A stretch of 21,225 nucleotides of DNA from a virus: positions 1-21,225 of IMG/VR virus record IMGVR_UViG_3300009609_000074; one strand, given 5' to 3'. Within the stretch, counting starts at the first letter, position 1, and each line of letters starts with the position of its first letter. The notes beneath the pieces are model-generated. The model worked only from the letters and a program-made list of their open reading frames with translations. It ran no database searches and was not told where the DNA came from. Shown piece after piece: positions 15,330-21,225 of this stretch. The position numbers were made by a program, and so were the translations under genes.

Positions 15330-15655
15330 TGGCTGTCCAATCCGCCGCGAGCGGCACGCAGGCCGCAACCGTCACCACCGAGCACACGCTCACCACGCAG
15401 ACCAGCGCCGGCGTCTACGTCCTGGTGGTCGACGCCGGCAACATGGTCGCCGACGATGAGCTGGAGCTCAGGCTCAAGACCAAGGCGAAGAGCGGAGGCA
15501 CCTCGCGCCTTGCCTACATCGCGACCTACCGCCACGCGCAGGGCGACCCGAACAAGTACTCGATCCCGGTGCCGGTCGATACCGAGATCATCGCCACGCT
15601 CAAGCAGACCGCGGGCACGAGCCGCAACTTCGACTGGAACCTGCTCAAGCTCTAG
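15329..15655 (+). CDS. Small conserved tail-module protein
   Basis: The 108-aa product starts with ATG 15329 overlapping the previous TGA. It is beta-rich: 'EHTLTTQTSAGVYVLVVDAGNMVADDELELRLKTKA', then 'YIATYRHAQGDPNKYSIPVPV', and ends with 'TLKQTAGTSRNFDWNLLKL'. Short proteins with this 'vyvl.vD...m..gD.lElr' and 'tLkQT.Gt.r.f.W.l' pattern are common beside phage tail tip genes, but I know no assigned function. It may cap or decorate the tip complex encoded next. The gene ends 3 nt before the 926-aa tip protein. Confidence 0.7.
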   Translation: MAVQSAASGTQAATVTTEHTLTTQTSAGVYVLVVDAGNMVADDELELRLKTKAKSGGTSRLAYIATYRHAQGDPNKYSIPVPVDTEIIATLKQTAGTSRNFDWNLLKL

Positions 15656-15658
15656 CCC

Positions 15659-18439
15659 ATGTCCACGCTCCGCCACAGCGCGCTCCTGACCGACAGCTTC
15701 ATCCCGCTCAAGGGCACCGCGCAGGGCAACGCCAGGGCGCACGCGAAGGCGACCATCGCTCTCGGCTTGATGGGGCTGGCCGAGGGACGCCCGCAGGCCT
15801 TCGGCAAGGTGCTGCGCGGCCTGGCGCTGAAGGGCCGCGCGCAAGGCAACACGCGCGCGCAGGGGAAGGCGATCGGCCGCTGGAAGCTCCGCGGAACGGG
15901 GCAAGGCGTGGCACGCGCCTACGCGCTGCCGAACCAGCTCCCGCGCATTCTCGTGCGGCGCGAGTTCAACGCGCTGCTGCGGATCTCCACGCACCGCTAC
16001 GGGGTCAACGAGGAATACCGCGAGGCGGTGTGGCACGAGCCGCTGGTGATCGAGTTGCCGCACCCGGAGGAGGCGCTGCAGGACGACTTCGGCATCGCCG
16101 CATCGAGCGAGCTTGAGATCGCGATCGCGGACACGGCGCTGCGTGCTGTGCTCGAGGCGGGCACGCTCGACGGCGCGCAGGCGATCGTGGAGGTACTGAC
16201 GCGCAGCCACTACACCACCGGCGCGCCGCAGGAGGAGGTCATCACCAAGGGCTACACGGTCGCCGGGTACCGCTACCGTAGCGGGGAGGTGACGCTCTCG
16301 CTCGCCGATATCGAGGACGTGCGGCTCCAGGCAACCTATCCCTTCCGCAAGTTCGCAGCCAGCGACTGGCCGGAGCTTTTCATCGACCACGCCGGCCGGC
16401 CGGTGCCGGTCGCGGTCGGCACCGCGGTCAAGGTGCCCTGCACGCTGATTGAGACCAACGCCGGCGCCGGGCCGTTCGTCTATGCGGTGTGCGAGCAGGG
16501 GCCGAGCGTGCTGACCATCTACCGCGGCGGGCGCATCGTCTCGCCCACGGAATACACGGCCGGCACGGCAACGGCTGGCGGCTACACGGTGCTCACCGTT
16601 TCCTTCGCCAACGAGCAGCTCGACTTCCAGGGTAACCATTACGCGCTCGAGGCCGACGTCGCGGGCTCGAACAACCGCAACGCCGTCGCGGAGCTAAAGC
16701 GCCTGCTGCTGGCCGCGGGTGCGACAGTGGACCCGGTCTCCTTCACGCTCGCCGAGGCCTACGGCGAGACGGCAAAGATGTACGTGGACTTCGCCCATGC
16801 GAGCGAGCGCACCTATGCGGCGCTCGTGCGCGAGCTGGCGCTCGTCGCGCGCGCGAGCCTGCTGCGGGGCGCGACCGGCGAGTATTCGGTGATCCAGGAC
16901 AAGGCGGTGAGCGTGATCCGATCGTACGACGAGACCGCAGGCGATCTGATCGAGCTGACCGAATACCGCTCGGCGCGGCCGCCGCAGAAGCTCGAGCTGT
17001 CTTTCCGCCCGAACATCGCCCGGCCCGGCGAGCTTGAGCACACGCTCTCGCGCTCGGCCGGCGGCTACACCGGCACTGAGCGCATTGAACTGTCGATGGT
17101 GCGCGACGCGGAGACCGCGGATCGCGCCGCGTGCTACCAGGCGCTGCGCCGCCAGCACGGCGCCCGGGCGCGCGCCTCGGTGCACGATGCGCGCATACGT
17201 GCGGGCCAGGCGATCGCGGTCAAGTCCGGCGGCATCTACAGCGGATCGAAGACGTGGATCGCCGAGCGCGTGCGCTTCGGCGCGGCGGGCGACGAGGTGG
17301 AGCTTCGCCAGTACGCGGACGCGATCCATGTCTACACGCCGGGCACGCTGCCGGCCAACGCCACGACCGGCTACAGCCCCGACTTCTCCCAGACGCCGCC
17401 CGCAGCACCCGGCGGCCTCATCATCACCGCCAACGTCACGAGCCTCAACCAGGACGGCACCGCGCAGTGCGCGCTGACGGTGAAGGCGACGCCACCCGCC
17501 ACCAACTGGACCGAGATATGGTTCATGGCGGAGAACCAGGTGACGAACGAGATCTACCTCGGCCAGGGCGAGGCCATCGGCGGCGGCGAGTACGGCACCA
17601 CGCTTGCCGGCCTGCGCCCGAACACCTTGCACAATCTCTTCGCGTGGGCGGTGAACGGCTTCGGGCTGAAGGGCGAGGTGACAGCGCCCGTCCCCTTCAC
17701 GAGCCAGTCGTGGACCAGCGCGCCCGCGGCTCCCACCGGGGTGGCGGTCACCCAGGCGACGGGAAAGGTGCTGCGCCTCAAGTGGAACCCGGTCGCCGGG
17801 AGCAATATCGACCACTTCAACGTGTTTCGCAAGGTGGGTGCGGGCAACTTCAGCAAGGTGGGCGAGGAGGCCGCCACGGTCTACGTCGACAACGACGTCA
17901 ACTACGGCACAAGCTACAGCTACAAGCTGCGCACCGTCGACCGCGCGGGCAACGAGTCGGATGACTCCGCGACGGTCTCGCGCACGCCGAGCGTCAACGT
18001 CGGCACGCCCGATATCGTGTCGAACGCGATCAGCTCGGTCGTCGGCCAGAATGACAACCAGGCGCAAGTTCTCACCACGAGCTATCAGGACCTCGCCTCG
18101 GTGCAGATCACGACCGAGGGCGGCCGCGTCCTGGTCGATTGGGGCACGAGCTACAGCCTGGAGATTCCGGCCGACGGCAGCACCACGTTTGCCTGGCTGC
18201 ATCTGCGCCTGAAGCGCGGCTCGACGGTTCTCGTCGACGAGACGCAGGCGGCCTACCTTCAGTTCACTGGCGGGGTCGGCGCGAACAGCCGCTCGGCCGG
18301 CGGTACTTACTCGGACACGTACTTCGACACGCCCTCTGCCGGAACGCATACCTATACGATCCAGGGCAAGAAGTTAACCGGCTCCGGGCCGGTGTTCAGC
18401 TATCGCCGCTCGCTGCAGGTCGTGGAGCTGAAGCGATGA
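15659..18439 (+). CDS. Large tail tip (host-specificity-like) protein with FN3 domains
   Basis: The 926-aa product is the largest protein after the tape measure and probably the central tail tip protein, equivalent in role to lambda gpJ. Residues 17-92 are four basic repeats of 20 residues starting L-x-G-x-(A/G)-(Q/E)-G. Residues ~95-570 are a mixed alpha/beta region that resembles phage hub or tip proteins ('FRPNIARPGELEHTLSRSAGGYTG', 'RAQ' helix, 'ERVRFGAAGDEVELRQY'). Two fibronectin III-like domains follow: about 580-685 and 690-785 ('APTGVAVTQATGKVLRLKWNPV', 'NYGTSYSYKLRTVDRAGNES'). The last ~140 residues are beta-rich and may bind receptor or trimerise. No NlpC/P60 or lysozyme motif is evident. 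The start ATG 15659 has no clear SD, so coupling is likely. Confidence 0.75.
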   Translation: MSTLRHSALLTDSFIPLKGTAQGNARAHAKATIALGLMGLAEGRPQAFGKVLRGLALKGRAQGNTRAQGKAIGRWKLRGTGQGVARAYALPNQLPRILVRREFNALLRISTHRYGVNEEYREAVWHEPLVIELPHPEEALQDDFGIAASSELEIAIADTALRAVLEAGTLDGAQAIVEVLTRSHYTTGAPQEEVITKGYTVAGYRYRSGEVTLSLADIEDVRLQATYPFRKFAASDWPELFIDHAGRPVPVAVGTAVKVPCTLIETNAGAGPFVYAVCEQGPSVLTIYRGGRIVSPTEYTAGTATAGGYTVLTVSFANEQLDFQGNHYALEADVAGSNNRNAVAELKRLLLAAGATVDPVSFTLAEAYGETAKMYVDFAHASERTYAALVRELALVARASLLRGATGEYSVIQDKAVSVIRSYDETAGDLIELTEYRSARPPQKLELSFRPNIARPGELEHTLSRSAGGYTGTERIELSMVRDAETADRAACYQALRRQHGARARASVHDARIRAGQAIAVKSGGIYSGSKTWIAERVRFGAAGDEVELRQYADAIHVYTPGTLPANATTGYSPDFSQTPPAAPGGLIITANVTSLNQDGTAQCALTVKATPPATNWTEIWFMAENQVTNEIYLGQGEAIGGGEYGTTLAGLRPNTLHNLFAWAVNGFGLKGEVTAPVPFTSQSWTSAPAAPTGVAVTQATGKVLRLKWNPVAGSNIDHFNVFRKVGAGNFSKVGEEAATVYVDNDVNYGTSYSYKLRTVDRAGNESDDSATVSRTPSVNVGTPDIVSNAISSVVGQNDNQAQVLTTSYQDLASVQITTEGGRVLVDWGTSYSLEIPADGSTTFAWLHLRLKRGSTVLVDETQAAYLQFTGGVGANSRSAGGTYSDTYFDTPSAGTHTYTIQGKKLTGSGPVFSYRRSLQVVELKR
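15707..15934 (+). repeat. Four 60-bp coding repeats in the tip protein gene
   Basis: Codons 17-92 encode four units with an exact period of 20 residues, beginning LKGTAQG, LMGLAEG, LKGRAQG and LRGTGQG (the last unit is partial). The amino acid pattern is better kept than the bases. Confidence 0.8.
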
Positions 18440-19167
18440 AAATCCATCACGGCGAGCAGAGCTACTCCGCCTCCGCGACCTCGCAGCAGACGGGCTACGA
18501 GGCGTCCAATCTCGTCCTGCCGCAGGTGCGCCGCGCCTGGCGCTCGTCCGCCACGACCGAGCAAGTGGTGACGCTCGACATGGGCTCGAGCAAGACGCCG
18601 GCGAGCCTCTGGGTGCAGGAGGTGAACTGGGCGACGGCCACCATCGAGCGCAGCGCGGACGGTGCCGCCTGGTCGAGCGTCGGCACGCTCACGAGCTACC
18701 AGGACATCCACGGCCGTCGCAAGGGCCTGATCGCGATCGGCATCGCCTGCCGGTTTGTCCGCGCGACGATCCCCAACGGCACGCCCACGGACGGCGCGGC
18801 CTACTTCTCGATCGGGGCCGCGTATCTTTTCTTGAACAGCGAGTCCGCCGCTATCCCGCCCGAGTGGGGACACGAGCTGGCGGTGGCGTACCCGCAGTCG
18901 CGGCGGGACCTGCCGAACGGGCGATCGGTGACCGTGGAGCTGGGCGCGCCGCAAATGACTTTGAGGGGCCAATTCCCGCCCAAGCCGGCCGAGGACGCAG
19001 CGAAGGTCATCCGGCTCGCGCGCGCGGGTACCGTTGGCATCGACATGGAATTGACGGCCAGCCGCGAGCGCGCGTGGCCGATGCGGGACTACGAGAGCGG
19101 CTTCACCCAGCGACCGCAGAACGTCGCCGTGTGGCCGGTTCAATTCACGTTGAAGGAGGTCGCTTAA
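18436..19167 (+). CDS. Tail protein with discoidin-like N-terminal domain
   Basis: The 243-aa product starts at ATG 18436, overlapping the tip protein stop (ATGA). An upstream in-frame extension exists but lies inside the tip gene and is not needed. Residues ~20-125 resemble a discoidin/F5-8C galactose-binding-like fold: 'ASNLVLPQVRRAWRSS', 'VVTLDMGSSKTPASLWVQEVNWATATIERSADGAAWSSVG' and a closing 'RFVRATIPNGTP'. The C-terminal ~90 residues ('SVTVELGAPQMTLRGQFPP...WPMRDYESGF.QRPQNVAVWPVQFTLKEVA') are beta-rich and probably attach to the tail. It is the last gene of the structural run. Its TAA stop is inside an inverted repeat (19164-19176). Confidence 0.72.
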   Translation: MKIHHGEQSYSASATSQQTGYEASNLVLPQVRRAWRSSATTEQVVTLDMGSSKTPASLWVQEVNWATATIERSADGAAWSSVGTLTSYQDIHGRRKGLIAIGIACRFVRATIPNGTPTDGAAYFSIGAAYLFLNSESAAIPPEWGHELAVAYPQSRRDLPNGRSVTVELGAPQMTLRGQFPPKPAEDAAKVIRLARAGTVGIDMELTASRERAWPMRDYESGFTQRPQNVAVWPVQFTLKEVA

Positions 19168-19176
19168 CGACGTTAA
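19164..19176. repeat. Inverted repeat TTAACG-A-CGTTAA at the operon end
   Basis: Six-bp perfect arms flank one A, and the left arm holds the TAA stop of the last tail gene. It is followed by a short A-run and marks the border between tail genes and the non-coding stretch. Confidence 0.6.
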
Positions 19177-19180
19177 AAAA

Positions 19181-19289
19181 GAGGAGGCGACCAACCGGTG
19201 TTGTGGCACCGGCAAGCCACCTCAGCCCACTGCATGCACAGTGAGCCTCGGCCGAGGCCTCCCCGCCCCGTACGGAGCGAGGGGAGCCT
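19181..19289 (+). ncRNA. Structured non-coding stretch (possible leader RNA)
   Basis: Between the last tail gene and the 54-aa gene about 150 bp carry no gene. Potential stems, in order: 19181-19188 with 19216-19223 (8 bp, one mismatch) enclosing CCGGTG/CACCGG (19195-19200, 19207-19212); CACTG/CAGTG (19228-19232, 19239-19243); the perfect palindrome GCCTCGGCCGAGGC (19245-19258); and AGG-C-CTCCCC/GGGGAG-CCT (19255-19289). A GTGGC/GCCAC pair (19203-19207, 19216-19220) competes with the first stem. No T-tract follows, so it is not a normal terminator. It may be a regulatory leader of the downstream pair; that role is inferred. Confidence 0.4.
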
Positions 19290-19306
19290 AGCACAACAAC
19301 AAAACC

Positions 19307-19312
19307 GAGGAG
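19307..19312 (+). promoter_or_regulatory. Ribosome binding site for the GTG start of the 54-aa gene
   Basis: GAGGAG lies 6 nt before GTG 19319, an ideal spacing that supports this start in the absence of an ATG. Confidence 0.75.
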
Positions 19313-19318
19313 TCACCG

Positions 19319-19483
19319 GTGAGCAAGAAGAAGGGCATCCCCAAGAAGGTGCCAGGCAGGAACGGGTTTAAGTATCGGCAGCAGTACGGCGTCATCGTCA
19401 TCTGTGACGATGAACGCCACCAGGAGCGGGTCTACAACCGGCTCCACGCGCGCGGCCTGAAGTGCAAGGTGGTGGCGGTATGA
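19319..19483 (+). CDS. 54-aa basic protein preceding the ABC ATPase
   Basis: Reading from GTG 19319 gives 54 residues: a lysine-rich start (MSKKKGIPKK), then 'PGRNGFKYRQQYGVIVICDDERHQERVYNRL', and a 'KCKVVAV' end. The order is a beta strand (YGVIVIC), a helix (ERHQERVYNRLHARG) and a beta strand (KVVAV). The strong GAGGAG and the ATGA overlap with the ATPase start at 19480 argue that it is a real gene, translationally coupled to the ATPase. I believe similar small 'YRQQ.GVIV.C..E..Q...Y..L' proteins accompany ATPases of this type in other phages, but cannot verify this here. Function is unknown; a partner or adaptor of the ATPase is an inference. Confidence 0.72.
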   Translation: MSKKKGIPKKVPGRNGFKYRQQYGVIVICDDERHQERVYNRLHARGLKCKVVAV

Positions 19484-20208
19484 AGATCTCCGTCCATCAC
19501 AGCTGCGAGGACTTCGAGTCCTACCGGGCAGCACGCGTGAAATCGCTCTTTAACATTTCGGACGGATCGAGGTTCGTGCTCGAAACGAGCCTCCCGATCG
19601 AGGACGGCGAGTGGCAGATCGGCCTGGTTGCCGGCCCCAGCGGCAGCGGCAAGTCGAGCATCGGCCGTGCGCTTTGGGGCGAGCGTGCGGTCTACCGGCC
19701 GCGCTGGCCGAAGGATAGGCCGATCGTCGACGCGATCGCGCCGCACGGTGACTTCAACGCGGTCACCGGCGCGCTCGCCTCAGTCGGGCTGGGTTCGGTG
19801 CCTTCATGGCTGCGGCCGTATCGCGTCCTCTCGATGGGCGAACGCTTCCGAGCCGATCTCGCGCGCGTGATCTGCGATTCGCCTGGGCGGATCGTGATCG
19901 ACGAGTTCAGCTCCGTGGTCGACCGCCATCCATTTTTTTCCGAAGAGATCGAATGGCGTCTCGTGTCCAGGTACTACGAGAGCTACAAGGACCGGGATAT
20001 CAAGTTCGACGAACGACGGACGACGCTCATCCCTTTTGTCGAACTGCCACTTGATGGAATACACGGCGATGGTCGACTGTTCGAGGAGGTTTACGTCGGG
20101 CCGTCTCCCAATCCGACCTTGGCATTCGCCGCTATCGCGAGCTTTTTGAGCAACAAAGGAGCATGCAGCGTCACTAGGAACAGCCTCTCGCCGGAGCGGA
20201 TTGTCTGA
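19480..20208 (+). CDS. ABC-type ATPase with atypical C-terminus
   Basis: The 242-aa product starts at ATG 19480. Walker A is 'GPSGSGKSS' (about 52-60), 'SVPSWLRPYRVLSMGERFRADLAR' contains an ABC signature-like LSMGE (117-121), and Walker B is 'RIVIDE' (137-142) followed by 'FSSVVDR'. This order fits the soluble ABC ATPases, often fused to a GNAT-type domain, that occur in phages and genomic islands. Those proteins are usually much longer and continue after 'VVDR' with a switch His (H-loop) region. Here the sequence from ~150 to 242 has no such motif and resembles nothing I know. The protein is therefore either truncated and fused to foreign sequence, or a new variant. No membrane segment is visible, so it is not a transporter subunit by itself. 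It faces the dinD-like gene with 16 bp between them. Confidence 0.75.
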   Translation: MKISVHHSCEDFESYRAARVKSLFNISDGSRFVLETSLPIEDGEWQIGLVAGPSGSGKSSIGRALWGERAVYRPRWPKDRPIVDAIAPHGDFNAVTGALASVGLGSVPSWLRPYRVLSMGERFRADLARVICDSPGRIVIDEFSSVVDRHPFFSEEIEWRLVSRYYESYKDRDIKFDERRTTLIPFVELPLDGIHGDGRLFEEVYVGPSPNPTLAFAAIASFLSNKGACSVTRNSLSPERIV

Positions 20209-20226
20209 AGAAGCCAGGCGGCTTCT
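20209..20226. repeat. Hairpin between convergent genes
   Basis: AGAAGCC (20209-20215) and GGCTTCT (20220-20226) form a 7-bp perfect stem with an AGGC loop directly after the ATPase stop and overlapping the stop codon of the opposing gene. No T-tract follows on either strand, so any termination is weak or factor-dependent. Confidence 0.65.
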
Positions 20227-21055
20227 AGCCTTGCCGGCGGCCCGATTGTTCCTTCTTCGCGTCAAGTTTTTTCATTGCGCGGGCCGCAGTCTTGAGGCGT
20301 TTCTGGACCCCCGCTATAGGCTCTTCGATCGGCAGAGATTCTGGCGAAAGCCCACTGTTCTTAACCATCATCTCGCGTACTTCTGACCCAACTGAGGCCG
20401 CCGTGTCGGACAGGTTTTGAAGGCCCGCCACCTTCTGAGCTTTCACCCTTGCTGCTGTCTGTGTAACGCGAAATAGATTGCCCGCCAGCTCGTCCAAGCC
20501 CATGAAGTCGTACAACACTTGCCCGTCTGGCACGCCCTTATAGCGCATCAATTGACGGAGCCCCATGTTGTACATGCCGCGAAAACCTGCGTCCTTGAAG
20601 ATTCCGAACTGGGTGCTTTCGAGCCCGGCGGCCTTGGCCACTCCGCTCATTACAGATTCGGCGAGGCGAAGGTCCTGTCGTGCTTCAAGGCGCCCAAGAT
20701 CCTGCTCGTTGATGTGATGCTGGATTAATTGGTCAGCAATCGCAGCGAGCGCAGCCTTGGCCTTGGCGACCTGGGGTTTCTTGGAATCTGCGTGCATCGA
20801 GACGAGGAAGCACGCAAATCGGCTGAGGCGAAATGTGCGTAGCGGCCGCCCGTTATGCTCGATGATTTCGGCGGTAAAGGCTTCGGTGGCGTCGATGTTC
20901 AGTCGTGAGCACGACGCCATTGCCTTGTTGATGACGCCGAGGAATGAGGGCCATGACTCATAGCCCAAGGTGTCCATGAACTGATGGGCGTACCAGTAGC
21001 GGACACCGTTTTCGCAGGCCGCATCTTCGAATTTCTGGATGCTGAACTCGGTCAT
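20225..21055 (-). CDS. DinD-like damage-inducible family protein (BRO-N type N-terminus)
   Basis: The 276-aa product, close to the 274 aa of E. coli DinD, matches that family along its length. The BRO-like N-terminal part has 'VRYWYAHQFMDTLGYESWPSFLGVINKAMASC' (18-49) and 'FRLSRFACFLVSMHADSKKPQVAKAKAALA' (75-104). The C-terminal part has 'FGIFKDAGFRGMYNM' (150-164), 'YKGVPDGQVLYDFMGLDELAGNLFRVTQT' (172-200) and 'VGSEVREMMVKNSGLSPESLP' (222-242). E. coli DinD is SOS-induced and inhibits RecA filament activity, so a RecA/SOS-modulating role is plausible here but inferred. ATG 21055 is chosen: GGGAGG lies 9 nt upstream and the longer 309-aa reading would run over the promoter. No LexA box is evident. 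It is the only clear minus-strand gene. Confidence 0.85.
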   Translation of the reverse strand: MTEFSIQKFEDAACENGVRYWYAHQFMDTLGYESWPSFLGVINKAMASCSRLNIDATEAFTAEIIEHNGRPLRTFRLSRFACFLVSMHADSKKPQVAKAKAALAAIADQLIQHHINEQDLGRLEARQDLRLAESVMSGVAKAAGLESTQFGIFKDAGFRGMYNMGLRQLMRYKGVPDGQVLYDFMGLDELAGNLFRVTQTAARVKAQKVAGLQNLSDTAASVGSEVREMMVKNSGLSPESLPIEEPIAGVQKRLKTAARAMKKLDAKKEQSGRRQG

Positions 21056-21086
21056 CGGTGGGGGCCTCCCGGCTAAGGTTGCGGTG

Positions 21087-21115
21087 ATTATAGACCCAAC
21101 TAAAGGCGGCAAAAA
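21087..21115 (-). promoter_or_regulatory. Promoter of the dinD-like gene
   Basis: On the minus strand TTTTTG (21110-21115) and a perfect TATAAT (21087-21092) are separated by 17 bp, ending about 31 bp before the ATG. It lies next to the tandem repeats at 21140-21182. Confidence 0.65.
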
Positions 21116-21139
21116 GATGGGCCGTACGGGGGCTTGGGG

Positions 21140-21182
21140 GCGTACGCAAACCATGTGGCGTGCGTACGCAAACCATGTGGCG
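21140..21182. repeat. Tandem 21-bp repeats with 22-bp period
   Basis: Two identical 21-bp copies, 21140-21160 and 21162-21182, separated by one T. Each begins GCGTACGC, an 8-bp palindrome, then AAACCATGTGGCG. A related CCGTACGG palindrome is at 21122-21129, so CGTACG occurs three times upstream of the promoter. Candidate operator for autoregulation or a repressor; transposase end-binding sites are an alternative. Confidence 0.85.
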
Positions 21183-21191
21183 CGCTACATC

Positions 21192-21216
21192 CACGTCATG
21201 CGCGATCACGTCATGC
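21192..21216. repeat. Direct repeat CACGTCATGC, 15-bp period
   Basis: CACGTCATGC occurs at 21192-21201 and 21207-21216. It follows the 22-bp-period repeats. No gene is seen in 21056-21225; the whole stretch appears to be a repeat-rich control or end region. Confidence 0.75.
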
Positions 21217-21225
21217 ACCGGAATG

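Noticed and set aside
15170-16639. Minus-strand reading frame of 489 codons
   Set aside because: Antisense to three real tail genes and of shadow-like composition; crosses gene borders without its own signals.
16694-18349. Long minus-strand reading frame (551 codons) opposite the tip protein
   Set aside because: It mirrors the plus-strand gene, is Arg/Val/Asp/Leu-rich as expected for GC-rich antisense, and has no family features.
18139-18435. N-terminal extension of the discoidin-like gene
   Set aside because: Lies within the tip protein gene in another frame; ATG 18436 overlapping the tip stop gives a natural start.
21140-21182. CRISPR array
   Set aside because: Only two copies separated by 1 bp; no spacers and no cas genes.
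21056-21225. LexA (SOS) box upstream of the dinD-like gene
   Set aside because: No CTGT-N8-ACAG-like site found by eye in this stretch.
1-21225. tRNA or rRNA genes
   Set aside because: No tRNA cloverleaf or rRNA sequence was noticed on either strand; this was by eye only.

Overview
The window is the late structural region of a transposable (Mu-like) phage or prophage with a siphovirus-type tail. Base composition is high GC throughout, which fits a Pseudomonadota host (beta- or gammaproteobacterial), but nothing here fixes the species. All structural genes lie on the plus strand, tightly packed, with many 1-8 base stop/start overlaps, so they look like one late operon entered from upstream of the window. 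No tail sheath, baseplate or contractile-tail gene is visible. A very long tape measure gene and a lambda-type G/GT frameshift pair instead indicate a long non-contractile tail, as in the B3/D3112-like transposable phages.

Layout. 1-4002 is the Mu-type packaging and head assembly block: portal (gp29-like), MuF-like minor head protein (gp30-like), virion morphogenesis protein (gpG-like) and the gpI-like protease, with an in-frame nested scaffold start at 3511. 4040-7039 holds a DUF2190-like decoration protein, a major capsid protein that does not resemble Mu gpT, a small linker-like protein, a DUF1320 gp36-like protein and a gp37-like tail terminator. 7065-9306 holds a small Pro/Glu-rich protein, the tail tube protein, a strong intrinsic terminator inside the operon, and the tail assembly chaperone pair joined by a probable programmed -1 frameshift (A AAA AAC directly before the stop codon, with a stem 7 nt downstream). 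9299-13591 is the tape measure gene (1430 aa). 13592-19167 is the tail tip and fibre block: a Gp80-like fibre protein with an inserted module, small proteins, a tandemly duplicated beta-rich protein, a 926-aa tip protein with 20-residue repeats and fibronectin III domains, and a discoidin-like protein.

The right end is accessory DNA. 19168-19318 is a non-coding stretch rich in potential hairpins. It precedes a 54-aa gene that overlaps an ABC-type ATPase gene. The ATPase has normal Walker A, signature and Walker B motifs, but its C-terminal third is unlike the family and lacks a recognisable H-loop. A convergent minus-strand gene (20225-21055) encodes a DinD-like protein, with its own TATAAT promoter and tandem 22-bp-period repeats upstream.

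The observations most worth following are: the frameshift signal; the chimeric ATPase with its small partner gene and structured leader; the DinD gene with its repeat-bearing control region; the signal-peptide-like start of the capsid protein; the 20-bp perfect palindrome on the portal stop codon; and the intra-operon terminator. Family assignments come from recognising motifs by eye; no database search was run.
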